Assembly (NCBI RefSeq): GCF_000380025.1
Contig: NZ_KB904155.1
Location: 1-64,000, forward strand
DNA from: Streptococcus entericus DSM 14446
GTDB taxonomy: Bacteria; Bacillota; Bacilli; Lactobacillales; Streptococcaceae
Length of the DNA: 64,000 nt
Direction: 5' to 3'
Below are positions 55,064-64,000 of this stretch, in pieces. Both the position numbers and the translations under genes were made by a program. Each line of letters opens with the position of its first letter. Position 1 is the stretch's first letter. The notes beneath the pieces were generated by a model. It saw nothing but the letters and a program-made list of their open reading frames with translations. It had not been told where the DNA came from and did no database searches.

Positions 55064-55657
55064 TTACAAATCTTCAGCTCTCAAAGGTTTGACGTCTTTG
55101 AGTAGCGGATGGTTTTTATCAGCTTCTGAGACTTCGGCTTCTGCGAGATTCTCCCACTCAATGCCAAGACTTGGATCTGCGTAATTGACAAAGGCATACT
55201 TAGGCTTGAGCTCCAAGGCCCAGTAGTCATTGACCAAATAGCTATAGGCAACGAAGTCTGACAAAACTTGAAAACCATTGGCAACGCCCCGAGGCACAAA
55301 AATCCCCTTGCTGGCGTCAATGATGGTCTGGTAGGTATTACCGAAAGTCTCACCTTCCCGCAAGTCAACCCAAGTTCCCAAAACTTTACCGCCATCAGCT
55401 ACAGAAATATACTTGTCCCACGGCTCAGCGTGAAGGCCACGCAAGACATGCTTACGGGAAAAGCTGACATTGTTCTGCAACTTACCTTCTTCAAAAAAGC
55501 TCTCTGGAAAGCCCAGTGGCACCATTTTTTCCTTCTGGAAATTTTCCTTGAACCAACCACGGTTGTCCCCGCGTACTGGAATATCAAATTCCAAGAGACC
55601 TGGAATAGCTTCAATCTTGCGGCAAGCTAATTCCTTATCAAAAAATTGTTCTGACAT
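55064..55657 (-). CDS. rfbC: dTDP-4-dehydrorhamnose 3,5-epimerase
   Basis: 197-aa cupin RmlC, the length typical in streptococci. HVLRGLHAEPWDKYISVADG holds the catalytic His and barrel residues; AYSYLVNDYWALEL near 140 holds the Tyr. It epimerises C3 and C5 of the keto-sugar. The start overlaps the rfbA stop by one base. Confidence 0.94.
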   Translation of the reverse strand: MSEQFFDKELACRKIEAIPGLLEFDIPVRGDNRGWFKENFQKEKMVPLGFPESFFEEGKLQNNVSFSRKHVLRGLHAEPWDKYISVADGGKVLGTWVDLREGETFGNTYQTIIDASKGIFVPRGVANGFQVLSDFVAYSYLVNDYWALELKPKYAFVNYADPSLGIEWENLAEAEVSEADKNHPLLKDVKPLRAEDL

Positions 55658-56526
55658 TAGGCTTCTCCAATCAAACGGAGCAAATACTGCCCGTATTCGT
55701 TTTTCTTCAATGGCTGCGCTAATTCACGGACTTGATCAGCTGTGATGTAGCCCATGCGGTAGGCAATTTCCTCAAGGTTTGCCACTTGGACATTTTGCAG
55801 GCGTTGCACTGTCTCGATGTACTGAGCTGCCTCTAGCAAGCTCTCATGCGTCCCTGTATCCAACCAAGCAAAACCACGTCCCATCAGCTCGACAGACAAA
55901 TCGCCACGGTCAAGGTAAGCCTTATTGACATCAGTGATTTCCAACTCCCCACGAGGACTTGGCTTAATGTTCTTAGCGATTTCCACGACATCATTATCGT
56001 AGAAGTAAAGACCAGTCACTGCAAAGTTTGATTTTGGCTGTTCAGGCTTTTCTTCGATAGAAATGGCGTTCATCTTTTCATCAAATTCGACGACACCAAA
56101 GCGCTCAGGATCTTTGACTTGGTAACCAAAGACGGTAGCACCCTTGTCTTTAGAAGCCGCCCGTTGCAACATCTTGGTCAGACCATTACCGTGGTAAATA
56201 TTGTCTCCTAAAATCAAGCAAACACTATCATCTCCGATAAACTCTTCACCAATGATAAAGGCTTGAGCCAGACCATCTGGACTTGGTTGCACCGCATAAG
56301 ACAGGGAAATTCCCAGCTCAGACCCATCTCCCAACATATCCTCAAAACGAGGCAAATCCTGAGGTGTCGAAATAATCAAAATTTCTTTAATCCCAGCCAA
56401 CATCAAGGTTGACAATGGGTAGTAAATCATCGGCTTATCATAAATCGGCATAAGCTGCTTGGAAGCGGCTCTTGTCAACGGATAGAGGCGAGTCCCTGAC
56501 CCACCTGCCAGAATAATACCTTTCAT
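55657..56526 (-). CDS. rfbA: glucose-1-phosphate thymidylyltransferase
   Basis: 289-aa RmlA from ATG 56526 (AAGGAG upstream). [11 protein letters not shown] at 8-18 is the nucleotide-binding signature; [12 protein letters not shown] near 108-119 carries the metal Asp, and ITDVNKAYL and [13 protein letters not shown] are family motifs. It activates glucose-1-P with dTTP, the first step of the rhamnose path. First gene of the rfbA-rfbC-x-rfbB operon. Confidence 0.95.
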   Translation of the reverse strand: MKGIILAGGSGTRLYPLTRAASKQLMPIYDKPMIYYPLSTLMLAGIKEILIISTPQDLPRFEDMLGDGSELGISLSYAVQPSPDGLAQAFIIGEEFIGDDSVCLILGDNIYHGNGLTKMLQRAASKDKGATVFGYQVKDPERFGVVEFDEKMNAISIEEKPEQPKSNFAVTGLYFYDNDVVEIAKNIKPSPRGELEITDVNKAYLDRGDLSVELMGRGFAWLDTGTHESLLEAAQYIETVQRLQNVQVANLEEIAYRMGYITADQVRELAQPLKKNEYGQYLLRLIGEA

Positions 56527-56556
56527 CGGTAAGCTCCTTGTAATGTAATCTTCTTT

Positions 56557-56585
56557 ACTATACCACACTTTTTAAGATTTGTCAG
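56557..56585 (-). promoter_or_regulatory. rfbA promoter
   Basis: Minus strand CTGACA (56585-56580), 17 bp, TATAGT (56562-56557), about 30 bases before the ATG, overlapping the end of the oxidoreductase gene. Confidence 0.7.
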
Positions 56586-57678
56586 CTCTTACCACCACCG
56601 TCTCAATCGGGTGGTCACTAGGGTCGAGCTGCCCTGTCTCTCCCATCAGCAAATGCACCAGCTCACGCCCAATCAAGGGTCCCGTCGTCAAGCCAGACGA
56701 TCCCAGCCCACTAGCGGCATAGACCCCCGAAAGCCCCGGCACTTGCCCATAAAAAGGCGCATAATTGGGCGTGTAGGCTCTGATACCGACACGGTAGCTC
56801 TTGCTGTCTGCGCCAGCAATTTTTTGAAAAAATGGCAGAGCTTTGGCTTCCAGTCCCGCAAGCACCTCAGGGTCTAAGGTCAAATCATACCCCATCTTAT
56901 CCTCATGCGAGGCCCCGACAGATAACTTGCCCTCACGAAACGGAATAATATCTCCCTCACCGTGTGGCATGATGACAGGATAGCTCCCTGTGTCCAACTC
57001 ACGAAACTGATAATCAATGATTTGCCCCTTCTGCGGACGAACAGCCACCGTATAACCATGTTCCTCCAAAATAAAAGGCAACCAAGCCCCACAAGCCAAG
57101 ATCAAGCGGTCAAAGACCTGCCCATCCACCTCGTAGCGACCATCAGACAAGACAGTAAAGCCAACTTTTTTCGTCACGACAGACACACCACTAGCTGCCA
57201 GCAAAGTCTTGGTCAGCTCCGCCCCCTCTACACGAGCAGCACCAGATGCCCAGAGGTACTGGTCAAAGCCAGCAATCCCCTCATGATGACGATCCAACTC
57301 CTCCTGACTGATGAGCCTAACATCTCCCATCAAAGGCGACTCTTCTCGTCTTGTCAAGGCTAAAGCTAAAGTCTCCTCCAGAAAATCCTGACGGGACTTG
57401 ATGACCACAACCCCCACCTGCTCGTAAAAGCGGCTGTCATAGCCATCAGCCGTTATATCAGCTACCAGGGTCTGGTAAAAATCAGCCCCTAAACGCGCCA
57501 TTTTGTACCAATTTTTATTGCGTTTTCTGGCAAACCAAGGGCAGATAATCCCTGCCGCTGCCTTGGTCGCCTGACCGACCCCCTCATCAAAAACAGTCAC
57601 TTCTATCCCATCTTCTTTTGACAAGTAATAGGCAGCTGTTGACCCTACAATCCCTGCACCAATAACAGCAACTTTCAT
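56572..57678 (-). CDS. FAD-dependent oxidoreductase (DadA/glycine oxidase type)
   Basis: 368 aa. GAGIVGSTAAYYLS at 7-20 is the GxGxxG FAD-binding motif, with the FDEGVGQATKAAAGIICPWF loop typical of the DAO family. C-terminal VGIRAYTPNYAPFYGQ and YAASGLGSSGLTTGP complete the FAD site. It should oxidise a small amine or D-amino acid; the substrate is not set by sequence. AAAGGAG is 8 bases before the ATG. Confidence 0.85.
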   Translation of the reverse strand: MKVAVIGAGIVGSTAAYYLSKEDGIEVTVFDEGVGQATKAAAGIICPWFARKRNKNWYKMARLGADFYQTLVADITADGYDSRFYEQVGVVVIKSRQDFLEETLALALTRREESPLMGDVRLISQEELDRHHEGIAGFDQYLWASGAARVEGAELTKTLLAASGVSVVTKKVGFTVLSDGRYEVDGQVFDRLILACGAWLPFILEEHGYTVAVRPQKGQIIDYQFRELDTGSYPVIMPHGEGDIIPFREGKLSVGASHEDKMGYDLTLDPEVLAGLEAKALPFFQKIAGADSKSYRVGIRAYTPNYAPFYGQVPGLSGVYAASGLGSSGLTTGPLIGRELVHLLMGETGQLDPSDHPIETVVVRADKS

Positions 57679-57732
57679 CGTTTTCTCCTTTTCATGCGAT
57701 TTCTATTTTATTATACCACAAGGGAGTGCGTT

Positions 57733-57759
57733 CGAACTCGACAAATAATAAAGAGTTCG
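57733..57759. repeat. inverted repeat in the 57.68-57.88 kb gap
   Basis: CGAACTC (57733-57739) and GAGTTCG (57753-57759), 13-base loop. The 200-base gap holds only short imperfect dyads and no convincing gene; an open frame here lacks a ribosome site. It may be a small repeated element of the genome. Confidence 0.4.
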
Positions 57760-57880
57760 TTGCCCATCTCAGAAAGACCTCGTCGGATCGTCCAAGCTGT
57801 GTCAATCGGAAGAAGTTACCACATCTTGGGCATCTACCGAACATTGCTAAAAAGACTAGGACCTCCGTCCCAGCCTCAGC

Positions 57881-58675
57881 TTATAAATGTCTAAATGGAT
57901 TGGTAGAGACTGTTGATGGATAGACCTCCACCGACCAATCCAGCTCTGCTTTCCAGATCTCCAGTAGCGCTGTGACTTTCTGAACAAAGAGAACCTCGAT
58001 ATGGTGCCCTGGATCAATGGCCAAGAGCCCTTCTGTCAGCATCTCCTGAGCAGTATGGTAATAGATGTCTCCTGTAATATAGACATCCGCCTCCTTGGCA
58101 AGAGCCTCCTTGTAAAAGCTGCCGCCACTGCCGCCACAAATCGCTACTCGCTCGATGTAACGCTGCTTGTCGTGTGCATAGGTCACCAGTCGAACACTAT
58201 CTAATGAAAAGACAGATTTGACCTTGAGTGCCAACTCCTCTAAGGTCACAGGTTCGATAACACCTACACGACCAATCCCCTGACCATCAGCTGTCTCATG
58301 CAGAACATCTGCCACTTGAATGCCCAGCATCTCACAAAACCAGTCATTGAGTCCACCATCTACAACATCAATATCGGTGTGGCTGACATAAACTGCTATG
58401 TCATGCTTGATTAACTTCAAATAAATTTGAGTCTGCAAATCATCTGCCACTAAGTGTTTCAAGGGCTTAAAAATCGGCGCATGCTTGACGATAATCAAGT
58501 CAATCTTCTTTTCAATCGCTTCAAGCACCGTCGTCTCTCGAATATCCAAAGCCACCATGACCCGCTGGATATCCTTGTCCAAAGTTCCTATTTGAAGACC
58601 TGAAACATCGCCCTCCATAGACAGACTAGGCGGACAAAAGATTTGGTAGCGAGCAATCACCTCACTAGCTTTCAT
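57881..58675 (-). CDS. Nif3-like dinuclear metal-centre protein
   Basis: 264 aa from ATG 58675 (AAGGAGG 6 bases upstream). The NIF3/YqfO pattern: [20 protein letters not shown], then [13 protein letters not shown] (metal His), [16 protein letters not shown] (His and Asp) and a C-terminal GHHIEVLF. Hexameric rings with two metals; the function is still debated (GTP cyclohydrolase type I family member 2 name is common). Always next to trmK; overlaps it by 11 bases. Confidence 0.87.
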   Translation of the reverse strand: MKASEVIARYQIFCPPSLSMEGDVSGLQIGTLDKDIQRVMVALDIRETTVLEAIEKKIDLIIVKHAPIFKPLKHLVADDLQTQIYLKLIKHDIAVYVSHTDIDVVDGGLNDWFCEMLGIQVADVLHETADGQGIGRVGVIEPVTLEELALKVKSVFSLDSVRLVTYAHDKQRYIERVAICGGSGGSFYKEALAKEADVYITGDIYYHTAQEMLTEGLLAIDPGHHIEVLFVQKVTALLEIWKAELDWSVEVYPSTVSTNPFRHL

Positions 58676-59348
58676 GCAGTACCTCCTTGATCGCTTGGAT
58701 TTTTTGGGAAATAGCAGAGCGGGTCTCCTCATGTTGGATGGGAATAGCTGCAAGTGCGTCTTCCAGTTTGGCACACTCTTGCTGCCACTTCTGCAGGAAA
58801 ATAGGAGATTGGTCCTGCCGTAAAAAAGGACCAAACCGAATATCCAACTCAGACAACTCTTGCTGACCTGCCTCTGCTACGATGATTTCATAGCGTTTGC
58901 CATTTTCTTCCAGGATGTCTTCTGCGACGATAGCATAGCCATGTGCCGTCAACCAACGGCGGAGATCATCTTCACGATTATTTGGCTGGAGCACCAAGCG
59001 GCGGACAGCCGACAGCTCAGCCCTGCCCTTGTCTAAAATATCCGCAATCAAGCGCCCTCCCATCCCACAAATAGTGATGGTGTCAATCCTATCGCTGGGT
59101 TGCATAGCAGCCAAACCATCCGCTAGACGGACGATTATCCCATCCTCCAGTCCAGCTGAGCCAACCGTATCTACAGCAGACTGATATGGACCTGCAACCA
59201 CTTCACCTGCGACTGCTGCCTCAATCTGCCCTGCAACAATCAAGGCGACAGGCAGGTAAGCATGGTCGCTGCCGACATCTAAAAGCCTTGCACCTTGCGG
59301 CACAAAGCTAGCAACTTGCTGCAAACGTTTTGAAAGTAATATCGTCAT
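58665..59348 (-). CDS. trmK: tRNA adenine-22 N1-methyltransferase
   Basis: 227 aa from ATG 59348; the frame is open 18 codons further up without a start signal. SAM-binding motif [16 protein letters not shown], then [16 protein letters not shown] and [16 protein letters not shown] are typical of TrmK (COG2384). It methylates A22 of tRNAs in Gram-positives. Overlap with the Nif3-like gene shows one operon. Confidence 0.9.
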   Translation of the reverse strand: MTILLSKRLQQVASFVPQGARLLDVGSDHAYLPVALIVAGQIEAAVAGEVVAGPYQSAVDTVGSAGLEDGIIVRLADGLAAMQPSDRIDTITICGMGGRLIADILDKGRAELSAVRRLVLQPNNREDDLRRWLTAHGYAIVAEDILEENGKRYEIIVAEAGQQELSELDIRFGPFLRQDQSPIFLQKWQQECAKLEDALAAIPIQHEETRSAISQKIQAIKEVLHES

Positions 59349-59417
59349 AGCTATCTTTCTAAACTGTTCTCTAATCAAGACTATTAAAGCATAACATGCC
59401 AATCAGTCTGTGACGAA

Positions 59418-60113
59418 CTAATCCACCCAGAGGTTAGAGGCCAAACGGAAATCCTCATCAATCGCCACTTCTTCCACCTTGTGACGGTCACGCTCACGGC
59501 GGCGCTCCTCAATTTGCCTAACGGTCAAGATACCTTCTTTGCGCCAATTACGTAAAATGGCTTGGATATAATTCCAATTGGTCTTACCATTAAAGACCGC
59601 TTCTTTTAGTGCTTCTCTAATCAAAGCTGGATCGGTTTGAACTTCCTTAAGCAACTTGTCTAACTCTTCCAGTTCAAAAGGACTGAGCAAACGCCCCAGT
59701 TCTCGTTGAAAGTCCTCCACAAGTAACTTCAACTCCGACCCATCAAACAAAGGCAAGGCATCTACGGATTCAGAACCCTGTTGCTTTCCTTGATGTAATA
59801 GGGTATCTAATTTTTCAAAAGCTGGGCTGGTGTCAAAAATAGTCTCAATCTCCCCAGCAATATCAATGATTTTAATGACTAAAAGACCTGCCTCAGTCAA
59901 ACGCTCAAAGGACCGATTAACATCTGCAACTGTCTTACCAATGGCCTGAGCAATCTGGCTAGGTAATAAATCTTGTAAATTGGTCGTGTTTTGCAAGTAA
60001 CAAAATTGCCAAACCAGAAAATCCTCACTGTTATTAAACAAGTGATGGTAGTTAAACAGCAACTGGCTAGGTAGCACCACATGCCCTGACTGATAATAAG
60101 TGACAGCTGTCAT
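59418..60113 (-). CDS. dnaD: DnaD-family replication protein
   Basis: 231 aa. The N-terminal winged helix (LLFNYHHLFNNSEDFLVWQF, LLPSQIAQAIGKTVADVNRS) and the C-terminal DnaB_2 domain with LLKEVQTDPALIREALKEAV and the NYIQAILRNWRKEGI motif are both seen. It helps load the helicase at replication restart and initiation. GGAGG is 5 bases before the ATG. Confidence 0.9.
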   Translation of the reverse strand: MTAVTYYQSGHVVLPSQLLFNYHHLFNNSEDFLVWQFCYLQNTTNLQDLLPSQIAQAIGKTVADVNRSFERLTEAGLLVIKIIDIAGEIETIFDTSPAFEKLDTLLHQGKQQGSESVDALPLFDGSELKLLVEDFQRELGRLLSPFELEELDKLLKEVQTDPALIREALKEAVFNGKTNWNYIQAILRNWRKEGILTVRQIEERRRERDRHKVEEVAIDEDFRLASNLWVD

Positions 60114-60122
60114 CTCGCCCTC

Positions 60123-61067
60123 CTAAAGTTGTGCAGACTCCAAGAACTCTTCTTGCAACTGCTCCAAATGATAAGGCGTCTCCTGATAGACCCCATAGTT
60201 AATCCAATTACTGAAAAAAGTCGCCGCAGGCAGGTTCCAGCGCATGATCGGCGGCTGACTAGCATCATCATTCTGGTAGTAGTTTTTAGGCATAGCAGAG
60301 CTTTTACCAGATAAGATATCTCGGCGGTATTCCTTATCTAGGGTCTCACGATCATACTCCAAGTGCCCAAAGCTATAAACCTCTCTCAAGTCCGAACTCG
60401 CTAGGATGGATAAGCCGACATCAACCCCTTTAGCAAGAATCTGTAGAGGGGTCTGCTTGAGAACCTGCACCTCATCAACTTCGGTGTAGCGTGAGTGGGG
60501 CGCAAAAAACTCATCATCAAATCCACGCAGAAGCGGGCAACGCTTATCAGACACCACCTGCGAGAAAACGCCCGTCAACTTCTCAGCCATTTGCGATTTT
60601 TCAACACCATAACGGTAATAGAGCGCTGCCTGAGCCCCCCAACACAGATGTAGGGTCGAATAAACATGCGACTTTTGCCATTCAAAAATTTGGCATAATT
60701 CTTCCCAGTAGTCAACCTCCTCAAACGGCAAGGTCTCCACAGGAGCCCCAGTGATAATCATGCCATCATAAAACTTATTTTTAATATCTGTAAAGGTTTT
60801 ATAAAAGGTTGACAAGTGGTCAAAACCAGTGTTTTTCGACTCATGACTAGCCATATAGAGAAAGTCAATCTCTAGCTGTAAAGGTGTGTTAGATAGAAGC
60901 CTTAATAATTGCGTTTCTGTAGCCTCTTTGGTTGGCATCAGGTTTACAATCAAGACTTTCAAAGGACGAATATCCTGACTAACAGCACGGTTGTCGTCCA
61001 TGACAAAGATATTCTCCGCCCGAAGAATATCAACTGCTGGTAACTTTTTATCGAGTGTAATTGGCAT
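60123..61067 (-). CDS. metA: homoserine O-acyltransferase MetA
   Basis: 314 aa, first step of methionine synthesis from homoserine. The nucleophile is C142 in [10 protein letters not shown], and [13 protein letters not shown] carries the His and Glu of the active site. Residue 111 is Glu ([11 protein letters not shown]); in the published structure-function work on this family Glu at 111 favours acetyl-CoA and Gly favours succinyl-CoA, so this should be an acetyltransferase despite usual naming. The region upstream has a promoter and a Met-box-like site. Confidence 0.9.
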   Translation of the reverse strand: MPITLDKKLPAVDILRAENIFVMDDNRAVSQDIRPLKVLIVNLMPTKEATETQLLRLLSNTPLQLEIDFLYMASHESKNTGFDHLSTFYKTFTDIKNKFYDGMIITGAPVETLPFEEVDYWEELCQIFEWQKSHVYSTLHLCWGAQAALYYRYGVEKSQMAEKLTGVFSQVVSDKRCPLLRGFDDEFFAPHSRYTEVDEVQVLKQTPLQILAKGVDVGLSILASSDLREVYSFGHLEYDRETLDKEYRRDILSGKSSAMPKNYYQNDDASQPPIMRWNLPAATFFSNWINYGVYQETPYHLEQLQEEFLESAQL

Positions 61068-61101
61068 AAGCCCCTCACTTTCTTTAGAAGATACTACTTC
61101 T

Positions 61102-61130
61102 AGTATACGGTGGGGAGCTCAATCTTTCAA
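61102..61130 (-). promoter_or_regulatory. metA promoter
   Basis: Minus strand TTGAAA (61130-61125), 17 bp, TATACT (61107-61102), some 35 bases before the ATG. Confidence 0.65.
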
Positions 61131-61152
61131 ATATCTATTTTTTAGAACGGGC

Positions 61153-61169
61153 TATAGTTTTTAGCTATA
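61153..61169 (-). promoter_or_regulatory. Met-box-like regulator site
   Basis: TATAGTTTTTAGCTATA, 17 bases, close to the streptococcal MET box TATAGTTnnAAACTATA recognised by MtaR/MetR-type LysR regulators. It lies 23 bases upstream of the -35, a usual activator position. A second dyad ATACTA-N4-TAGTAT (61091-61106) overlaps the -10. Confidence 0.6.
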
Positions 61170-61182
61170 CCCATAACCGAGC

Positions 61183-61701
61183 TTATCCCGGAAAATTCAT
61201 CAAAATTTTCGTGTCGTAATTGCCGATGGCTTCACGACCACCAAGTCCGTCTAGCTCAATCAGAAAGGCACAGCCAGCAACCACTCCACCTAGTTTTTCA
61301 ATCATTTCAATGGTCGCTTTCACCGTACCACCTGTCGCCAAGAGGTCATCAACGATCAACACGCGCTGACCTGGCTTGATGGCATCAGCGTGCATGGTCA
61401 GTGTGTCAAGACCATACTCTTTCTCATAATCCGCTGAGATGACCTCGCGCGGTAATTTACCAGGCTTGCGGACAGGTGCAAAACCGATACCCAACTCAAA
61501 AGCTACAGGACAGCCCACGATAAAGCCACGCGCTTCAGGACCAACAATCATGTCAATATTTTTGCTCACCGCATACTGAACGATCTCGCGAATAGCGTAA
61601 CTGTAGGCATTGCCATCAGCCATCAAAGGACTAATGTCTCGGAAAGTAATCCCCTCTTTAGGGTAGTTTTCAATGCTAGCGATATAGTTTTCTAATTTCA
61701 T
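61183..61701 (-). CDS. apt: adenine phosphoribosyltransferase
   Basis: 172 aa. The PRPP-binding motif [19 protein letters not shown] lies near residue 120, and the purine-binding [18 protein letters not shown] near 55-72. It salvages adenine to AMP. Common downstream of recJ in streptococci; here two more genes separate them. Confidence 0.94.
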   Translation of the reverse strand: MKLENYIASIENYPKEGITFRDISPLMADGNAYSYAIREIVQYAVSKNIDMIVGPEARGFIVGCPVAFELGIGFAPVRKPGKLPREVISADYEKEYGLDTLTMHADAIKPGQRVLIVDDLLATGGTVKATIEMIEKLGGVVAGCAFLIELDGLGGREAIGNYDTKILMNFPG

Positions 61702-61838
61702 CTTCTGACTTTCTAAAAAATGGTTTTACAAATAATTATAACACATTCTTTTCACTTTTTGGGAAATAAACTAACTTACTCCAATTCAATGCCCTTTTCA
61801 CGCAGGTTATCCAGACAGTCAAAGAGATAGGCCTCTTT

Positions 61839-62453
61839 CTAACGCAAACCTGACCACTCAGCGTGAAACTGCTCCAGATAGGTCAGCATAAAGGTGTGGC
61901 GCTGCTCTGCCATTTTCCGACCGTAAGCCGTGGTCATCAGAGCCTTTAAGTGTAGTAATTTATCAGCAAAATGCTGGATAGCCGTCTCCTTATCGCCGTC
62001 TGGCTGATAAATCAGCCGACCCGTATGCCCCGAATACGCCATCGTTCTAGCGATACCGATAGCCCCTATGGCATCAAGGCGGTCTGCATCCTGCACCACC
62101 CGCCCTTCTAGGCTAGGGACTTGTTTGCCTTGTCTCTGACTGGTGAAAGACATGGTCTCAATGATGGCTAAAAGATGCCGCTGGTCACGCTCATCAACCT
62201 GCTGACGCTCCAGCCAGTCCGAAACTTTTGCCAAGCCAATCGCTAGACTGGCATTAAACTTGTGATCTGCGACATCATGAAGGAGCGCTGCCATCTGACA
62301 GATAAAGAGGTCAGCGCCTTCTTCCTGAGCGATGGTCACTGCCGTTCTTCTAACACGATCAATGTGCCACCAATCATGGCCGCTGCCTTCCGTCTCCGTC
62401 AGTCTTCTCACATGCTCTGCTGTCTCTTGGATAATGCGTTCCTTGTCAATCAT
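61839..62453 (-). CDS. HD-domain phosphohydrolase
   Basis: 204 aa from ATG 62453; it overlaps the phosphoesterase stop by 8 bases. HD motif: GHDWWHIDRVRRTA with His, then ALLHDVADHKFN (the H-D pair), and VQDADRLDAIGAIG for the final Asp. Members hydrolyse nucleotides or other phosphoesters. After the stop TAG at 61839-61841 the same frame stays open for 20 more codons (to 61776), see findings. Confidence 0.85.
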   Translation of the reverse strand: MIDKERIIQETAEHVRRLTETEGSGHDWWHIDRVRRTAVTIAQEEGADLFICQMAALLHDVADHKFNASLAIGLAKVSDWLERQQVDERDQRHLLAIIETMSFTSQRQGKQVPSLEGRVVQDADRLDAIGAIGIARTMAYSGHTGRLIYQPDGDKETAIQHFADKLLHLKALMTTAYGRKMAEQRHTFMLTYLEQFHAEWSGLR

Positions 62454-63300
62454 CTTGTCGGCTAAAATAAGCACGAACCTCCTCTTCATAACCATAGCGG
62501 TCGTTGTACTGAGCTAGAAGCTCATTGTCATGGGTGTGCAGGACACCTGTCTCGAGCAGTTCTTGGTAAAGTTCTAAGTAGGGCAGACCTCGCTCCTTGG
62601 CGATGGCGTACTCTCTTTTGACATCATAGGCTACTTTGCGGAAATCCACACCAGCCAAACCTTGCCCATCAAAGGTCAGGAGCGCATACTGGGCACGCTG
62701 GTCTTGTCGCAAGGCTTCCCAGGTCCAGAAAGGCTGTCCTATGGAGCCTGGATTTAGGATGAGCTGACCGCTGGTTGCATAGCGCATGGTCTGGACATGA
62801 ACATGCCCATAGATGGCAATAGCCACTGCCTGATCTGCACAAAGCCTATCAAACTCTTCCTGAGGCGATTGCCAATACAGCCCTCCACCATGATTTTTAT
62901 CGGGAAAATTATGCGAGAGTTGAATGTTTAGACCTGACTTGGTCACCTGAGCCGTTGCGGTTTGCCCTTTGAGGTAGTCAAGACCTGCTGGCGATAGGGT
63001 CTCTAGCAGGTACTGGCCTTGTCTGTACAGCGCCAGATGCTCTGCTTGTTTAGCATAAACAATCCCAGAGGCTTTCCTCTCCTGCAAGGCTAGGATCACA
63101 TCGTCCCAGTTGCCACGAATGGACACCGTCACAGGCACATCTTGTAAAAGCTCCAACAGTTCACCTCCTGCTGGTCCTGGCAAAAAGATATCACCCAAAA
63201 GCCAGTACTCCGTCGCCCCTTGAGCTTTGGCGTCTGCCAAGACAGCAGCCAAGGCTGTGCCATTGCCATGAATGTCTGATAAAACAGCAATCTTTTCCAT
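62446..63300 (-). CDS. metallophosphoesterase (YfcE/DUF2437-like)
   Basis: 284 aa. Motifs in order: SDIHGN (D-x-H), LLGDIFLPGP (GD), IRGNWDD (GNxD), QLSHNFPD and AIYGHVHVQTM (GHxH). The catalytic di-metal site is complete. Substrate unknown; it follows recJ directly and is in the same operon. Confidence 0.85.
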   Translation of the reverse strand: MEKIAVLSDIHGNGTALAAVLADAKAQGATEYWLLGDIFLPGPAGGELLELLQDVPVTVSIRGNWDDVILALQERKASGIVYAKQAEHLALYRQGQYLLETLSPAGLDYLKGQTATAQVTKSGLNIQLSHNFPDKNHGGGLYWQSPQEEFDRLCADQAVAIAIYGHVHVQTMRYATSGQLILNPGSIGQPFWTWEALRQDQRAQYALLTFDGQGLAGVDFRKVAYDVKREYAIAKERGLPYLELYQELLETGVLHTHDNELLAQYNDRYGYEEEVRAYFSRQDD

Positions 63301-64000
63301 TTAATCCTCTTTCCTCGTCAAGGTTTGGTAAATCTCCTCAGGCGTCCCTAGTGCCATCAACTCCTGATACTTGACGGTTGCTACCAACTCCTGATAGATT
63401 TGGCTGTCGGCAATCGGTCGTTTGTCAGCCGCCTTATTGACCGTCATCACACCGTCAGAGATGCTGACAAAGCCCAGTTCCTCGAAGATTTGAATCATCT
63501 TGACCAAAAGAATCTGGTCAATTTTAAGGAAATGGCTGAGCTCCTTGAGCTTGTAGCGGACATCAAACTCTGGATACTGGTAGATGGTCTTGTAGAGCTT
63601 GGCATACTGGTCACGTGTCCCATAACCAGACAGGTAATAAGGGATGTTGATGGTGTTTTTGAAATAAATGGCTTCAAAGATTTTCCCTTCAAACAGCCCT
63701 TGTAAGTCTGCCAAGGTATTTGGCAAATCAGCCACCACCACGACTGGGCCACTTGTCTCAGCCGTCAACAAAGGCACACCAGTTGGCAAGGGAGCTGTTT
63801 TAGCCCGCAGGTCAAAGAGCTGAACCCCGTCAACACGAGCATCTTCCAGCATGAGCTGGAGGATTGTCGCTCCGTTCCATCGGTTGACGGCTAGGGTAAC
63901 CAAGAGCTCCAAGCCCTTGGCTTGTTGAAACTCCTGAGTCAGCTGCCCTTGGTTAAAAGCAACGACATCATAAGCCGTCTCACCCTCCTGCACCTTGATC
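63301..64000 (-). CDS. recJ: single-stranded-DNA exonuclease RecJ, C-terminal part
   Basis: About 233 C-terminal residues; the frame is open through the window edge at 64000, so the catalytic DHH core lies outside. The visible part shows the streptococcal RecJ extension: VDGVQLFDLRAKTAPLPTGV, IYFKNTINIPYYLSGYGTRD, then a small winged helix (ELSHFLKIDQILLVKMIQIF). The domain follows the DHHA1 region. Identification by context (recJ...apt) and by my recollection of this C-terminal extension. Confidence 0.75.
   Translation of the reverse strand, partial: IKVQEGETAYDVVAFNQGQLTQEFQQAKGLELLVTLAVNRWNGATILQLMLEDARVDGVQLFDLRAKTAPLPTGVPLLTAETSGPVVVVADLPNTLADLQGLFEGKIFEAIYFKNTINIPYYLSGYGTRDQYAKLYKTIYQYPEFDVRYKLKELSHFLKIDQILLVKMIQIFEELGFVSISDGVMTVNKAADKRPIADSQIYQELVATVKYQELMALGTPEEIYQTLTRKED

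Noticed and set aside
57694..57923. Two overlapping plus-strand frames in the gap after the FAD oxidoreductase
   Set aside because: No Shine-Dalgarno, basic and unstructured composition, and they run into the Nif3-like gene.

Overview
The window is low-GC Gram-positive DNA from a Streptococcus. Three things point there: the murA-epuA-endA gene order, the split rml (rhamnose) cluster, and an antigen I/II adhesin with a streptococcal signal peptide and LPETG anchor. I cannot fix the species. Positions 1 to about 40.6-40.9 kb are one part of an integrative conjugative element (ICE) of the kind known from Streptococcus suis and S. agalactiae (ICESa2603-like backbone). The rest, about 40.9-64 kb, is chromosome. 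The ICE integrase, relaxase and left end lie outside the window.

ICE, left to right. Positions 1-2.1 kb hold a plus-strand SOS-type cassette (Y-family polymerase, YolD-like protein, small DUF protein). Positions 2.1-9.0 kb hold metal-resistance cargo: a decayed gene, copB-copY with two cop boxes, a complete but frameshifted IS1216 copy, cadA-cadC with two candidate CadC operators, and a 31-bp remnant of a second IS1216 end. From 9.0 to 40.6 kb everything is on the minus strand and reads from repA (40.4 kb) down to 9.0 kb. In reading order this is: small leader ORF, repA, a 31-aa membrane peptide, a C5 DNA methyltransferase, a small Spx-like / HTH / CPBP-protease group, then the type IV secretion set (PcfB-like, VirD4, pilin-like, VirB6-like, PrgI, VirB4, VirB1-like hydrolase). 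After that come an AbiE toxin-antitoxin operon with its own promoter and terminator, the 1644-aa antigen I/II adhesin, a small calcium-loop protein, a 2419-aa methylase-SNF2 helicase, small proteins, a VirB8-like protein and a Toprim protein.

An unexplained feature of the ICE operon is that at least five intergenic gaps contain a good hairpin plus U-tract immediately before the ribosome binding site of the next gene, and a sixth lies in the repA leader. This looks like polarity or antitermination control.

Chromosome. After a junction zone with tandem repeats and a deleted aldo/keto reductase pseudogene come a TMEM175-like channel, a second aldo/keto reductase divergent from a LysR regulator, galT-galK divergent from galR across three TTTACTAAA palindromes, two small unknown genes, an ABC-F protein, a PAP2 phosphatase, endA, epuA, murA, rfbB, a nucleotidyltransferase-like gene, rfbC, rfbA, a FAD oxidoreductase, a Nif3-like protein, trmK, dnaD, metA (with a Met-box-like site), apt, an HD hydrolase, a metallophosphoesterase and the 3' part of recJ. 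No rRNA, tRNA or CRISPR array was seen.
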